Assembly: GCF_040645615.1 (NCBI RefSeq)
Contig: NZ_JBEYYO010000002.1
Coordinates: 329,856 to 393,855 of the forward strand
From: Glycomyces sp040645615
GTDB taxonomy: Bacteria; Actinomycetota; Actinomycetes; Mycobacteriales; Micromonosporaceae
Length of the DNA stretch: 64,000 nt
Direction of reading: 5' to 3'
Part shown: piece after piece, positions 32,687 to 40,046 of the stretch
Layout of the letters: each line of letters opens with the position of its first letter
Position numbering within the stretch: position 1 is the stretch's first letter
Made by a program: the position numbers and the translations under genes
Notes under the pieces: model-generated
What the model was told of the DNA's origin: nothing
Seen by the model: only the letters and a program-made list of their open reading frames with translations
Database searches by the model: none

Positions 32687-33307
32687 TTAGGCGGCGACCG
32701 CTGCTCGGCCTGCGTTGAGGGCTGCTGCTACCTCTACGACGCGCTCGGCCTGGGCGGCTGCTCCGGCGAGGGTGGTTTCGTCGATGTCGGAGCCGTTCCA
32801 GTGAGTGACGCCGTAGGGGGAGGCGTTGGCGAAGAGGGCTTCGTTGGCGTAGCCGGGGGCAACGACGATGCCGCCGAAGTGGTGGAAGGTGTTGTAGAGC
32901 GCCAGGATGGTGGACTCGTTGCCGCCGTGCTTGCCCGAAGCAGAGGCGAAGCCGGAGTAGACCTTGCCCGCGAGCTTGCCCTGGAACCACAGGCCGCCGA
33001 GGGTGTCGAGGAACTGCTTGAGCTGCGACGCGACGTTGCCGAAGCGGGTGGGGGAGCCGAGGATCACCGCGTCGGCCCACTCCATGTCCTCGGGCGTGGC
33101 CTCGGGGATGTCGGCGCTGGCCTGCACGTTGGCGGCCCACGCGGGGTTGGAGTCGATCGCTGCCTGCGGGGCCAGCTCGGTCACGCGGCGCAGGCGCACC
33201 TCGGCGCCGGCCTTCTCGGCGGAGTCGGCGATCTGGCGGGCCAGCGCGGTCACGTTGCCGGTGGCGGAGTAGAAGATCACCGAGAGCTTCACGGGTGCGA
33301 CGGTCAT
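32687..33307 (-). CDS. wrbA: WrbA-type NAD(P)H:quinone oxidoreductase
   Basis: 206 residues, the usual size, with GAGGA before the ATG at 33307. FMN-binding signatures are FYSATGN (phosphate loop, ~11-17), GSPTRFGN (~85) and ASASGKHGGNESTILALYN (~122-140). WrbA reduces quinones by two electrons without semiquinone release and is usually soluble and tetrameric. It is transcribed away from the ggr-nuo operon. Two related palindromes and a good promoter lie upstream, suggesting control by a thiol- or quinone-sensing repressor. Confidence 0.9.
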   Translation of the reverse strand: MTVAPVKLSVIFYSATGNVTALARQIADSAEKAGAEVRLRRVTELAPQAAIDSNPAWAANVQASADIPEATPEDMEWADAVILGSPTRFGNVASQLKQFLDTLGGLWFQGKLAGKVYSGFASASGKHGGNESTILALYNTFHHFGGIVVAPGYANEALFANASPYGVTHWNGSDIDETTLAGAAAQAERVVEVAAALNAGRAAVAA

Positions 33308-33338
33308 TTCGTCCTCTTCCAGGAATTCAGGATGGGTA

Positions 33339-33352
33339 GTTCAGATTTGAAT
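33339..33352 (-). promoter_or_regulatory. Second operator half of the wrbA control region
   Basis: GTTCAGATTTGAAT differs from the perfect palindrome at 33386-33399 at two positions. It lies between the predicted -10 and the start codon, a good place for a repressor. Confidence 0.5.
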
Positions 33353-33362
33353 TACTCAGTCG

Positions 33363-33399
33363 ACCCTAGCGGCCCGGCGGCATAAGTTCAAATTTGAAC
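33363..33399 (-). promoter_or_regulatory. wrbA promoter with palindromic operator on the -35
   Basis: On the minus strand TTGAAC (33391-33386) and TAGGGT (33368-33363) are 17 bases apart. The -35 lies inside the perfect 14-bp palindrome GTTCAAATTTGAAC (33386-33399). Confidence 0.65.
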
Positions 33400-33753
33400 G
33401 ATGTGGCACTCGCCACCTGACCTCGGCGCAGGCGCAACCGGCCGCCTCCTGAGACGCGTCACTCCTCCGGTTGTTACGAGAGTGTTTCGAGATATTCAAG
33501 GCCATCTGTGACCTCGATTGTCGGCTTCATCACGGTGATGGCGGCCGTCACCATTGACTCTTCCTTCGCTTCCGCAACTCTGGTTCAGGCACGCCTGTTC
33601 GGTTCGTGACCTCGAATAATGACTACTTAGGCGGACCTAAGTGACAGGGCGTCGATAACGGAGTTCTAGACTTGCGGCAAACGCTTGTGAATAGCTTCAC
33701 AAGTGGGTTGATCGTTATTAGGATCACCACCCCATTCGCCTGAGAGGACGCCC
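33400..33753. promoter_or_regulatory. Control region upstream of ggr-nuo
   Basis: No ORF is supported. Besides the promoter listed separately, it contains a second palindrome, ACTTAGG-CGGA-CCTAAGT (33625-33642), about 42 bases upstream of the Rex-type site. This is of unknown ownership. Confidence 0.5.
33684..33724 (+). promoter_or_regulatory. Promoter of ggr-nuo overlapped by a Rex-type operator
   Basis: TTGTGAATAGCTTCACAA (33685-33702) matches the known redox-repressor Rex pattern TTGTGAA-N4-TTCACAA exactly, with the arms extended by C and G. Its right arm supplies the -35 TTCACA (33696-33701), 17 bases from the -10 TAGGAT (33719-33724). Rex, which senses NADH/NAD+, is known to govern respiratory genes in Streptomyces. 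Confidence 0.75.
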
Positions 33754-35040
33754 GTGACCACTCACGCAACCCCGGATGCCGACGTCATCGTCGTCGGCGC
33801 GGGACCCGGTGGTTCCGCCGCGGCCTACCATCTCGCCGCCCGCGGCCTGGACGTGCTTCTGCTGGAGAAGACCGTCTTCCCGCGCGAGAAGGTCTGCGGC
33901 GACGGCCTGACGCCCCGCGCCGTGGCGCAACTGCTCAAGATGGGCGTCGACACCACCGAAGCCGCCGGTTGGATCCGCAACCGCGGCCTGAGAGTCGTGG
34001 CCGACGACCTCGCCATCGAGCTGGACTGGCCCGACCTGGAAGACTTCCCCGCCTACGGCCTGACCCGGACCCGCTTCGACTTCGACCAGATCCTCGCCGA
34101 CCGCGCCGTGGCCGCCGGAGCCGAGCTCCGCTGCGGCGTCAAGGTCACCGCCCCGGTCTTCGACCTGGCCGGACGCGTCTGCGGCGTCACCGCGAAAGTC
34201 GACGGCGAGCACGTCCAGTTCAACGCCCCCTTGGTGATCGCCGCCGACGGCGTCTCCGGGCGGCTCGCGCTCTCCCTGGGCCTCAAGCGAGACGAGAAGC
34301 GCCCCATGGGCGTCGCGGTCCGCCAGTACTACAAGTCCGAGGCCAAGCACGACGACGACTACCTCGAATCCTGGCTGGCGCTGCGCACCGCCGCCGAACC
34401 CGATGTGCTGCAACCGGGTTACGGCTGGATCTTCGGCCTGGGCGACGGCCGCGTCAACGTCGGCCTCGGGGTGCTCAACTCCTCGGCCGGCTACGGCAAG
34501 ACCGACTACCGCGCGCTGCTTCGCGACTGGCTCGCCAACACCCCCGAGGAATGGGGCCTGACCGACGAGGCAGGCGCCGACGGGCCCGTGCGCGGGGCCG
34601 CGCTCCCCATGGGCTTCAACCGGACCCCGCACTACAGCCGGGGCCTGATGCTCGTGGGCGACTCCGGCGGCATGGTCAACCCGTTCAACGGCGAGGGCAT
34701 CGCCTACGCGATCGAAGCGGGCGAGACCGCCGCCGACGTCGTCGCCGCGGCCCTCCGCGCGCCCAACGTCCCACGGCGCGAAGCGATCCTGAAGACCTAC
34801 GCCACCCGCATGGACGAGCTCTGGGGCTCGTACTACCGGATGGGCGGCATCTTCGTGCACCTCATCGGCCGCCCCGCGGTCATGAAGCTGTGCACCGAGC
34901 ACGGCCTCAAGCGTCCCGCGCTCATGCGCGTCGTACTGAAACTGCTGGCGAACCTCACCGACCGACCCGGGCGGGACGCCGCCGACCGGATCGTCAACGG
35001 GATGCGGATCGTCACGCCCGCTATCGGAAGGAGGTTCTGA
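33754..35040 (+). CDS. Geranylgeranyl reductase-family flavoprotein (menaquinone tail saturation?)
   Basis: 428 residues. FAD Rossmann motif VVGAGPGGSAAAYHLAARG (~11-29), the family signature FPREKVCGDGLTP (~46-58), and the second FAD motif LVGDSGGMVNPFNGEGI (~298-314). The family reduces isoprenoid double bonds; mycobacterial MenJ saturates the menaquinone tail. Here the gene is first in the nuo operon, 2 bases before nuoA, so menaquinone-tail reduction is the best inference. An archaeal-type lipid substrate is unlikely in a bacterium. It probably sits at the membrane face. Confidence 0.85.
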   Translation: MTTHATPDADVIVVGAGPGGSAAAYHLAARGLDVLLLEKTVFPREKVCGDGLTPRAVAQLLKMGVDTTEAAGWIRNRGLRVVADDLAIELDWPDLEDFPAYGLTRTRFDFDQILADRAVAAGAELRCGVKVTAPVFDLAGRVCGVTAKVDGEHVQFNAPLVIAADGVSGRLALSLGLKRDEKRPMGVAVRQYYKSEAKHDDDYLESWLALRTAAEPDVLQPGYGWIFGLGDGRVNVGLGVLNSSAGYGKTDYRALLRDWLANTPEEWGLTDEAGADGPVRGAALPMGFNRTPHYSRGLMLVGDSGGMVNPFNGEGIAYAIEAGETAADVVAAALRAPNVPRREAILKTYATRMDELWGSYYRMGGIFVHLIGRPAVMKLCTEHGLKRPALMRVVLKLLANLTDRPGRDAADRIVNGMRIVTPAIGRRF

Positions 35041-35042
35041 GG

Positions 35043-35402
35043 ATGGAAGTGTACGTACCGGTCGTCATCATGTTCGCGATCGGACTCGGCTTCGGCGTCG
35101 TCTCGGTCGTCGCCTCGCGCATCGCCGGGCCCTACCGGAGGAACCGCGCCAAGGCCGACCCGTACGAGTGCGGCATCGAGCCCGCGCCCACCACGTCCGG
35201 GCCCACCAAGTTCCCGGTGAAGTTCTACCTCACCGCCATGCTGTTCATCGTCTTCGACATCGAGATCATCTTCCTGGTGCCGTGGGCCGTCCATCACGAC
35301 GTGCTCGGGATCTTCGGGTTCTGGGCCGTCCTCATGTTCATCGCCGCGCTGTTCGTCGCCTACGCCTACGAGTGGCGTCGCGGCGGACTCGACTGGGACT
35401 GA
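35043..35402 (+). CDS. nuoA: NADH-quinone oxidoreductase subunit A
   Basis: 119 residues with three membrane helices (VVIMFAIGLGFGVVSVV, FYLTAMLFIVFDIEIIFLVPWA, WAVLMFIAALFVAYAYEW). It carries the family motifs DPYECGIEP and FDIEIIFLVPW with acidic residues of the quinone-proton junction. It sits at the interface of the arms of complex I. The GGAGG for this gene lies in the end of the reductase gene. It begins the fourteen-gene nuo operon. Confidence 0.96.
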   Translation: MEVYVPVVIMFAIGLGFGVVSVVASRIAGPYRRNRAKADPYECGIEPAPTTSGPTKFPVKFYLTAMLFIVFDIEIIFLVPWAVHHDVLGIFGFWAVLMFIAALFVAYAYEWRRGGLDWD

Positions 35403-35413
35403 GGCACAACGCA

Positions 35414-36049
35414 ATGGGTGTAGAAGAGAAACTCCCGCAGGGCATCATCCTCACCACCGTCGAAGCGCTGGTGAACTGGACGCGCAAGTCCTCGATGTGG
35501 CCCGCCACCTTCGGCCTCGCCTGCTGCGCCATCGAGATGATGGCCACCGGCGCGGCCCGCTACGACACCGGCCGCTTCGGCATGGAGGTCTTCCGCGCCT
35601 CCCCGCGGCAGGCCGACCTCATGATCGTGGCCGGGCGGGTGAGCCAGAAGATGGCCCCGGTCCTGCGCCAGATCTACGACCAGATGCCCGAACCGAAATG
35701 GGTGCTGTCGATGGGCGTGTGCGCCACCTCCGGCGGCATGTTCAACAACTACGCGATCGTCCAGGGCGTCGACCACGTCGTCCCCGTCGACATGTACCTG
35801 CCCGGCTGCCCGCCCCGCCCCGAGATGCTCCTCGACGCGATCCTCAAGCTCCACGAGAAGGTCATGCACGAGCCCCTCGGCGAGAAGCGCAAGCAGGCCC
35901 TCGCCGACCTCCCCGAACCGGTCGTCAAGCCCGGCGCGATGCCCTCCTCCTACCGCTTCGACAAGCAGCGCAAGAAGGAATGGACCGAGGCGGTCAAGGC
36001 CGGAACCGAGGAGCAGCTGCGCATCCGGAAGGCGGTGGCCAGGAAATGA
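35414..36049 (+). CDS. nuoB: NADH-quinone oxidoreductase subunit B
   Basis: 211 residues. It holds the cluster N2 ligands: tandem Cys in LACCAIEMM, VCATSGG and LPGCPPRP. It passes electrons to menaquinone at the base of the peripheral arm. The C-terminus carries a Lys/Arg-rich extension (RFDKQRKKEW). A second nuoB lies at 61030. The stop overlaps nuoC by 4 bases. Confidence 0.96.
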   Translation: MGVEEKLPQGIILTTVEALVNWTRKSSMWPATFGLACCAIEMMATGAARYDTGRFGMEVFRASPRQADLMIVAGRVSQKMAPVLRQIYDQMPEPKWVLSMGVCATSGGMFNNYAIVQGVDHVVPVDMYLPGCPPRPEMLLDAILKLHEKVMHEPLGEKRKQALADLPEPVVKPGAMPSSYRFDKQRKKEWTEAVKAGTEEQLRIRKAVARK

Positions 36050-36690
36050 GCGATCAAGAACAGGGCTTGTTCGGTGTCAAGGGCACCGGCGACACCTCCG
36101 GCTTCGGCGGCCTGGTCCGCCAGAGCCCCAGCACCTACGAGATCGTCTCGACCCCCGAGCCGCTCGGCGGCTACTTCGACGAGATCCTCGCCGCCCTCAG
36201 GGAACTGCTCGGCGACGACGTGGCCCGCGCCGTGATCGTCGACCGCGGCGAACTCACGATCCACGTGGCCCCCGACCGGGTCGCCGAGGTCTGCAAGGCC
36301 ATGCGCGACGACGAGAGCCTGCGCTTCGAACTGTGCAACTCGGTGTCCGGTGTGGACTACCCCGAGCAGCGCAACCGCCTCCACGTGGTCTACCACCTGA
36401 CCTCGCTGACCTACCGCAGGCGGGTGCGCCTCGAAACCGCCGTGGGCCTCGACAACCCCACCGTCCAGTCGGTGACCGCGGTCTACCCGACCGCCGACTG
36501 GCAAGAGCGCGAGGCCTACGACATGTTCGGCGTGATCTTCGAGGGCCACCCGCACCTGACCCGCATCCTCATGCCCGACGACTGGGAGGGCCACCCCCAG
36601 CGCAAGGACTACCCGCTCGGCGGCATCTCGGTCGAGTACAAGGGCGACGCGCACATCCCGCCGCCGGACGAACGGAGGGCCTACAAGTGA
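36046..36690 (+). CDS. nuoC: NADH-quinone oxidoreductase subunit C
   Basis: 214 residues, starting at ATGA overlapping nuoB. The landmarks are VYHLTSLTYRRRVRLETAV, YPTADWQEREAYDMFGVIFEGHP and RKDYPL, as in the 30-kDa subunit. It is a separate protein, not fused to nuoD. Paralog at 59639. Confidence 0.95.
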   Translation: MSDQEQGLFGVKGTGDTSGFGGLVRQSPSTYEIVSTPEPLGGYFDEILAALRELLGDDVARAVIVDRGELTIHVAPDRVAEVCKAMRDDESLRFELCNSVSGVDYPEQRNRLHVVYHLTSLTYRRRVRLETAVGLDNPTVQSVTAVYPTADWQEREAYDMFGVIFEGHPHLTRILMPDDWEGHPQRKDYPLGGISVEYKGDAHIPPPDERRAYK

Positions 36691-38021
36691 CCGCCACAGA
36701 GAACGCCCAAGACGCCTACGCGGCCGAACGGGACACCACCGAGGGCCGCGTTTACACCGTGACCGGCGGCGACTGGGACGAACTCGTCGCCTCGGTCGAC
36801 CCGGTCTCCGAAGAGCGCCTCATCATCAACCTCGGCCCGCAGCACCCCTCCACCCACGGCGTGCTCCGCCTGGTCTGCGAGCTCGAAGGCGAGACCGTCC
36901 GCTCGGTGCGCCCCATCGTCGGCTACCTGCACACCGGTATCGAGAAGAACATGGAATACCGGACCTGGACGCAGGGCACCACGTTCGTCACCCGCGCCGA
37001 CTACCTCGCCCCGATCTTCAACGAGACCGGCTACTGCCTCGCCGTCGAGAAACTCCTCGGCATCGAAGTGCCCAAGAGAGCCGACGTGATCCGCGTGATC
37101 ATGATGGAGCTCAACCGCATCAGCTCCCACCTCGTGGCCCTGGCGACCACCGGCATGGAGCTCGGCGCGCTCTCGATGATGATCTACGGCTTCAGAGACC
37201 GCGAGAAGATCCTCGACATCTTCGAAGCCGTGTGCGGCCTGCGCATGAACATGGCCTACGTCCGCCCCGGCGGCGTAGCGCAAGACCTCCCGCAGGGCGG
37301 CGTCAAGATGATCCGCGAGTTCGTCGACTACATGCCCAGGGGCCTCGACGACTACGAAGGCCTGCTCACCGGCAACGCGATCTGGCAGGAACGCACCCAA
37401 GGGGTCGGCTACCTCGACGTCTCCGGCTGCCTCGCCCTCGGCGTGACCGGCCCGGTGCTCCGCTCGGCCGGGCTCCCCTGGGACCTGCGCAAGACCATGC
37501 CGTACTGCGGCTACGAGGAGTACGACTTCGAAGTGCCGACCCACAACGGGGCCGACGCCTGGGCGCGGTACCTCGTGCGGCTCGAAGAGATCCGCGAGAG
37601 CCTCAAGATCATCACGCAGGCCCTCGACAAGCTCGAACCGGGCCCGGTCATGGTCGAGGACAAGAAGATCGCCTGGCCCGCGCAGCTCGCCGTCGGCGGC
37701 GACGGCTCGGGCAACAGCCTCAACCACATCCGGCACATCATGAGCCAGTCGATGGAAGCGCTGATCCACCACTTCAAGCTCGTCACCGAGGGCTTCCGGG
37801 TCCCGGCCGGGCAGGTGTACACCGCGATCGAAGCACCCCGCGGGGAGCTGGGCATCCACGCCGTCTCCGACGGCGGCACCCGGCCCTTCCGCGTCCACAT
37901 GCGAGAGCCCTCCTTCATCAACCTCCAGTCCATCCCCGCCCTCGCCGAGGGCGGACTGCTGGCGGACGTCATCGCGGGCGGGGCCTCGCTCGACCCGGTC
38001 ATGGGAGGTTGCGACAGGTGA
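36687..38021 (+). CDS. nuoD: NADH-quinone oxidoreductase subunit D
   Basis: 444 residues from a GTG that overlaps the nuoC stop. Key motifs are NLGPQHPSTHGVLRL (quinone-site His), GYLHTGIEKNME, RISSHLVALATTGMELGA and the C-terminal DPVMGGCDR. It forms the quinone-binding cavity with NuoB. The N-terminal ~30 residues are a variable extension. Confidence 0.96.
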   Translation: MTATENAQDAYAAERDTTEGRVYTVTGGDWDELVASVDPVSEERLIINLGPQHPSTHGVLRLVCELEGETVRSVRPIVGYLHTGIEKNMEYRTWTQGTTFVTRADYLAPIFNETGYCLAVEKLLGIEVPKRADVIRVIMMELNRISSHLVALATTGMELGALSMMIYGFRDREKILDIFEAVCGLRMNMAYVRPGGVAQDLPQGGVKMIREFVDYMPRGLDDYEGLLTGNAIWQERTQGVGYLDVSGCLALGVTGPVLRSAGLPWDLRKTMPYCGYEEYDFEVPTHNGADAWARYLVRLEEIRESLKIITQALDKLEPGPVMVEDKKIAWPAQLAVGGDGSGNSLNHIRHIMSQSMEALIHHFKLVTEGFRVPAGQVYTAIEAPRGELGIHAVSDGGTRPFRVHMREPSFINLQSIPALAEGGLLADVIAGGASLDPVMGGCDR

Positions 38022-38716
38022 ACTACCCCGAGAAGATCCGCGAGCAGGCCGAGGCCATCCTCGTCCGCTACCCCGAGGGCCGCGAGCGCTCGGCGCTGTT
38101 GCCGCTGCTCCACCTGGTGCAGTCGCACGACGGCTACGTCTCCGAGGACGGCATCGCGTTCTGCGCCGACGTCCTCGACATCACCAAGGCCCAAGTGCAG
38201 GCGGTCTCGACCTTCTACACCATGTACAAGCGGGAACCGGCCGGAGACTGGCTGGTCTCGGTGTGCACCAACACCCTCTGCCGCGCCAAAGGCGGCCAGC
38301 AGGTGTTCGACGCCCTGAGCGGCGAACTCGACGTGGGCCACGACGAGACCACCGCCGACGGCAAGATCACGCTCGAACACGCCGAATGCCTCGCCGCGTG
38401 CGACTACGCGCCCGTCGTGACCGTCAACTACGAGTTCTACGACGAGATGGACGAGGACAAGTCCCTCGAACTCGTGCGCGAGCTCAAGGAAGGGCGCCGC
38501 CCGGTCCCCAGCCGCGGCGCTCCATTGTGCACGCTGCGCGAGACCTCCGTCCAACTCGCCGGATTCGACGAGGAGCGCACCGCCGGACTCGAAGGCAACG
38601 CCCAAGGCGACGCCACGCTGGCCGGGGCCCGCCTGGCCGCCGAGGCCGGGATCACCGCGCCCCCGTTCGACCCCGCCGCGCCATTGCTGGCCAAAGAGCC
38701 CGAGGAAGCGAAGTGA
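38018..38716 (+). CDS. nuoE: NADH-quinone oxidoreductase subunit E
   Basis: 232 residues, GTG overlapping nuoD. The [2Fe-2S] ligands are CTNTLC and, 30-odd residues on, CLAAC. The C-terminal ~70 residues beyond ELKEGRRPVPSRG are a linker rich in Ala, Glu and Pro that is typical of actinobacterial NuoE. Confidence 0.95.
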   Translation: MNYPEKIREQAEAILVRYPEGRERSALLPLLHLVQSHDGYVSEDGIAFCADVLDITKAQVQAVSTFYTMYKREPAGDWLVSVCTNTLCRAKGGQQVFDALSGELDVGHDETTADGKITLEHAECLAACDYAPVVTVNYEFYDEMDEDKSLELVRELKEGRRPVPSRGAPLCTLRETSVQLAGFDEERTAGLEGNAQGDATLAGARLAAEAGITAPPFDPAAPLLAKEPEEAK

Positions 38717-40044
38717 GCGTGACCGTGCCAGCTCCCAGAAGGCCCCGCGAGGACGTCCTCGACAAGCTCAAGCCCGTCGTCACCAAGCGCTGGATGTCCC
38801 CGGGCGCGTGGAAGATCGACGTCTACGAGCAGCTCGACGGCTACAAGGCCCTGCGCAAGGCCCTCGGCTACTCAGAAGCCGACCTCATCGCCTTCATGAA
38901 GGAGTCCGGCCACCGCGGACGCGGCGGCGCGGGCTTCCCCGTGGGCATGAAGTGGCAGTTCGTGCCCGACGACGGCCAAGAGCACTACCTGGTCGTCAAC
39001 GCCGACGAAGGCGAGCCGGGCACCTGCAAGGACCTGCCGCTGATGATGAACGACCCGCACTCGCTCATCGAAGGCGTCATCATCGCCTCCTACGCCATCA
39101 AGGCGTCCCGCGCGTTCGTGTACGTCCGCGGCGAGGCCATCCACGCCGCCCGGCGCCTGCGCAACGCCGTGCGCGAGGCCAAAGAGGCCGGATACCTCGG
39201 CAAGGACATCCTCGGCTCCGGATTCGACCTCGACGTCGTGATCCATTCGGGCGCAGGGGCGTACATCTGCGGCGAGGAGACCGCGCTCCTCGACTCGCTC
39301 GAAGGCAAGCGGGGCCAACCGAGGCTGCGGCCCCCGTTCCCGGCCACGCACGGGCTCTACAACAAGCCCACCTGCATCAACAACGTCGGATCCATCGCCG
39401 CCGTCCCGCACATCGTGCTCGGCGGCGCGCAGTGGTGGAAGGACCTCGGCTCCGAGAACGCCGCGGGCACGATGATCTACTCGCTCTCGGGCCGGGTCAA
39501 GCACCCCGGCCAGTACGAGTGCTCGCTGGGCACGACGCTGCGCGAACTCATCGAACTCGCAGGCGGCATGGAGGACGGGCACGAGCTCAAGTTCTTCACC
39601 CCCGGCGGGTCCTCGACCCCGATGCTCTCGGCCGACTCGATCGACGTCCCGCTCGACTTCGACAACGTCGCCAAGGCAGGGTCGATCCTCGGCACCACCG
39701 CGGTCATGATCTTCTCCGACCAGGACTGCCCGGTGGTCTCGTGCTGGCGGTGGCTGAAGTTCTACCAGCACGAGTCCTGCGGCAAGTGCACCCCGTGCCG
39801 CGAGGGCAACTACTGGATGGTCCGCGTCTACGAGCGCATCCTCTCCGGCACCGGCTCCATCGGCGACCTCAAGCTCCTGGAGAGCGCCTGCAAGAACCTC
39901 CTGGGCCGGTCCTTCTGCGGCCTCGGCGACGGCGCGACCTCCTGCGTCACCTCGTCGCTGAAGTTCTTCCGCCAGGACTACCTCGACTACATCGAAGGCA
40001 ATAAACCCGCCCCCTTCGATGCAGAGAAGATCGGAGCGCACTAG
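38713..40044 (+). CDS. nuoF: NADH-quinone oxidoreductase subunit F
   Basis: 443 residues, GTG overlapping the nuoE stop. It has the FMN/NADH region RGRGGAGFPVGMKW and NADEGEPGTCKD, GAYICGEETALLDSLEG, and the [4Fe-4S] N3 ligands CGKCTPCREG with a later Cys (RSFCGLGDGA). It takes electrons from NADH. Confidence 0.96.
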   Translation: MSVTVPAPRRPREDVLDKLKPVVTKRWMSPGAWKIDVYEQLDGYKALRKALGYSEADLIAFMKESGHRGRGGAGFPVGMKWQFVPDDGQEHYLVVNADEGEPGTCKDLPLMMNDPHSLIEGVIIASYAIKASRAFVYVRGEAIHAARRLRNAVREAKEAGYLGKDILGSGFDLDVVIHSGAGAYICGEETALLDSLEGKRGQPRLRPPFPATHGLYNKPTCINNVGSIAAVPHIVLGGAQWWKDLGSENAAGTMIYSLSGRVKHPGQYECSLGTTLRELIELAGGMEDGHELKFFTPGGSSTPMLSADSIDVPLDFDNVAKAGSILGTTAVMIFSDQDCPVVSCWRWLKFYQHESCGKCTPCREGNYWMVRVYERILSGTGSIGDLKLLESACKNLLGRSFCGLGDGATSCVTSSLKFFRQDYLDYIEGNKPAPFDAEKIGAH

Positions 40045-40046
40045 AC

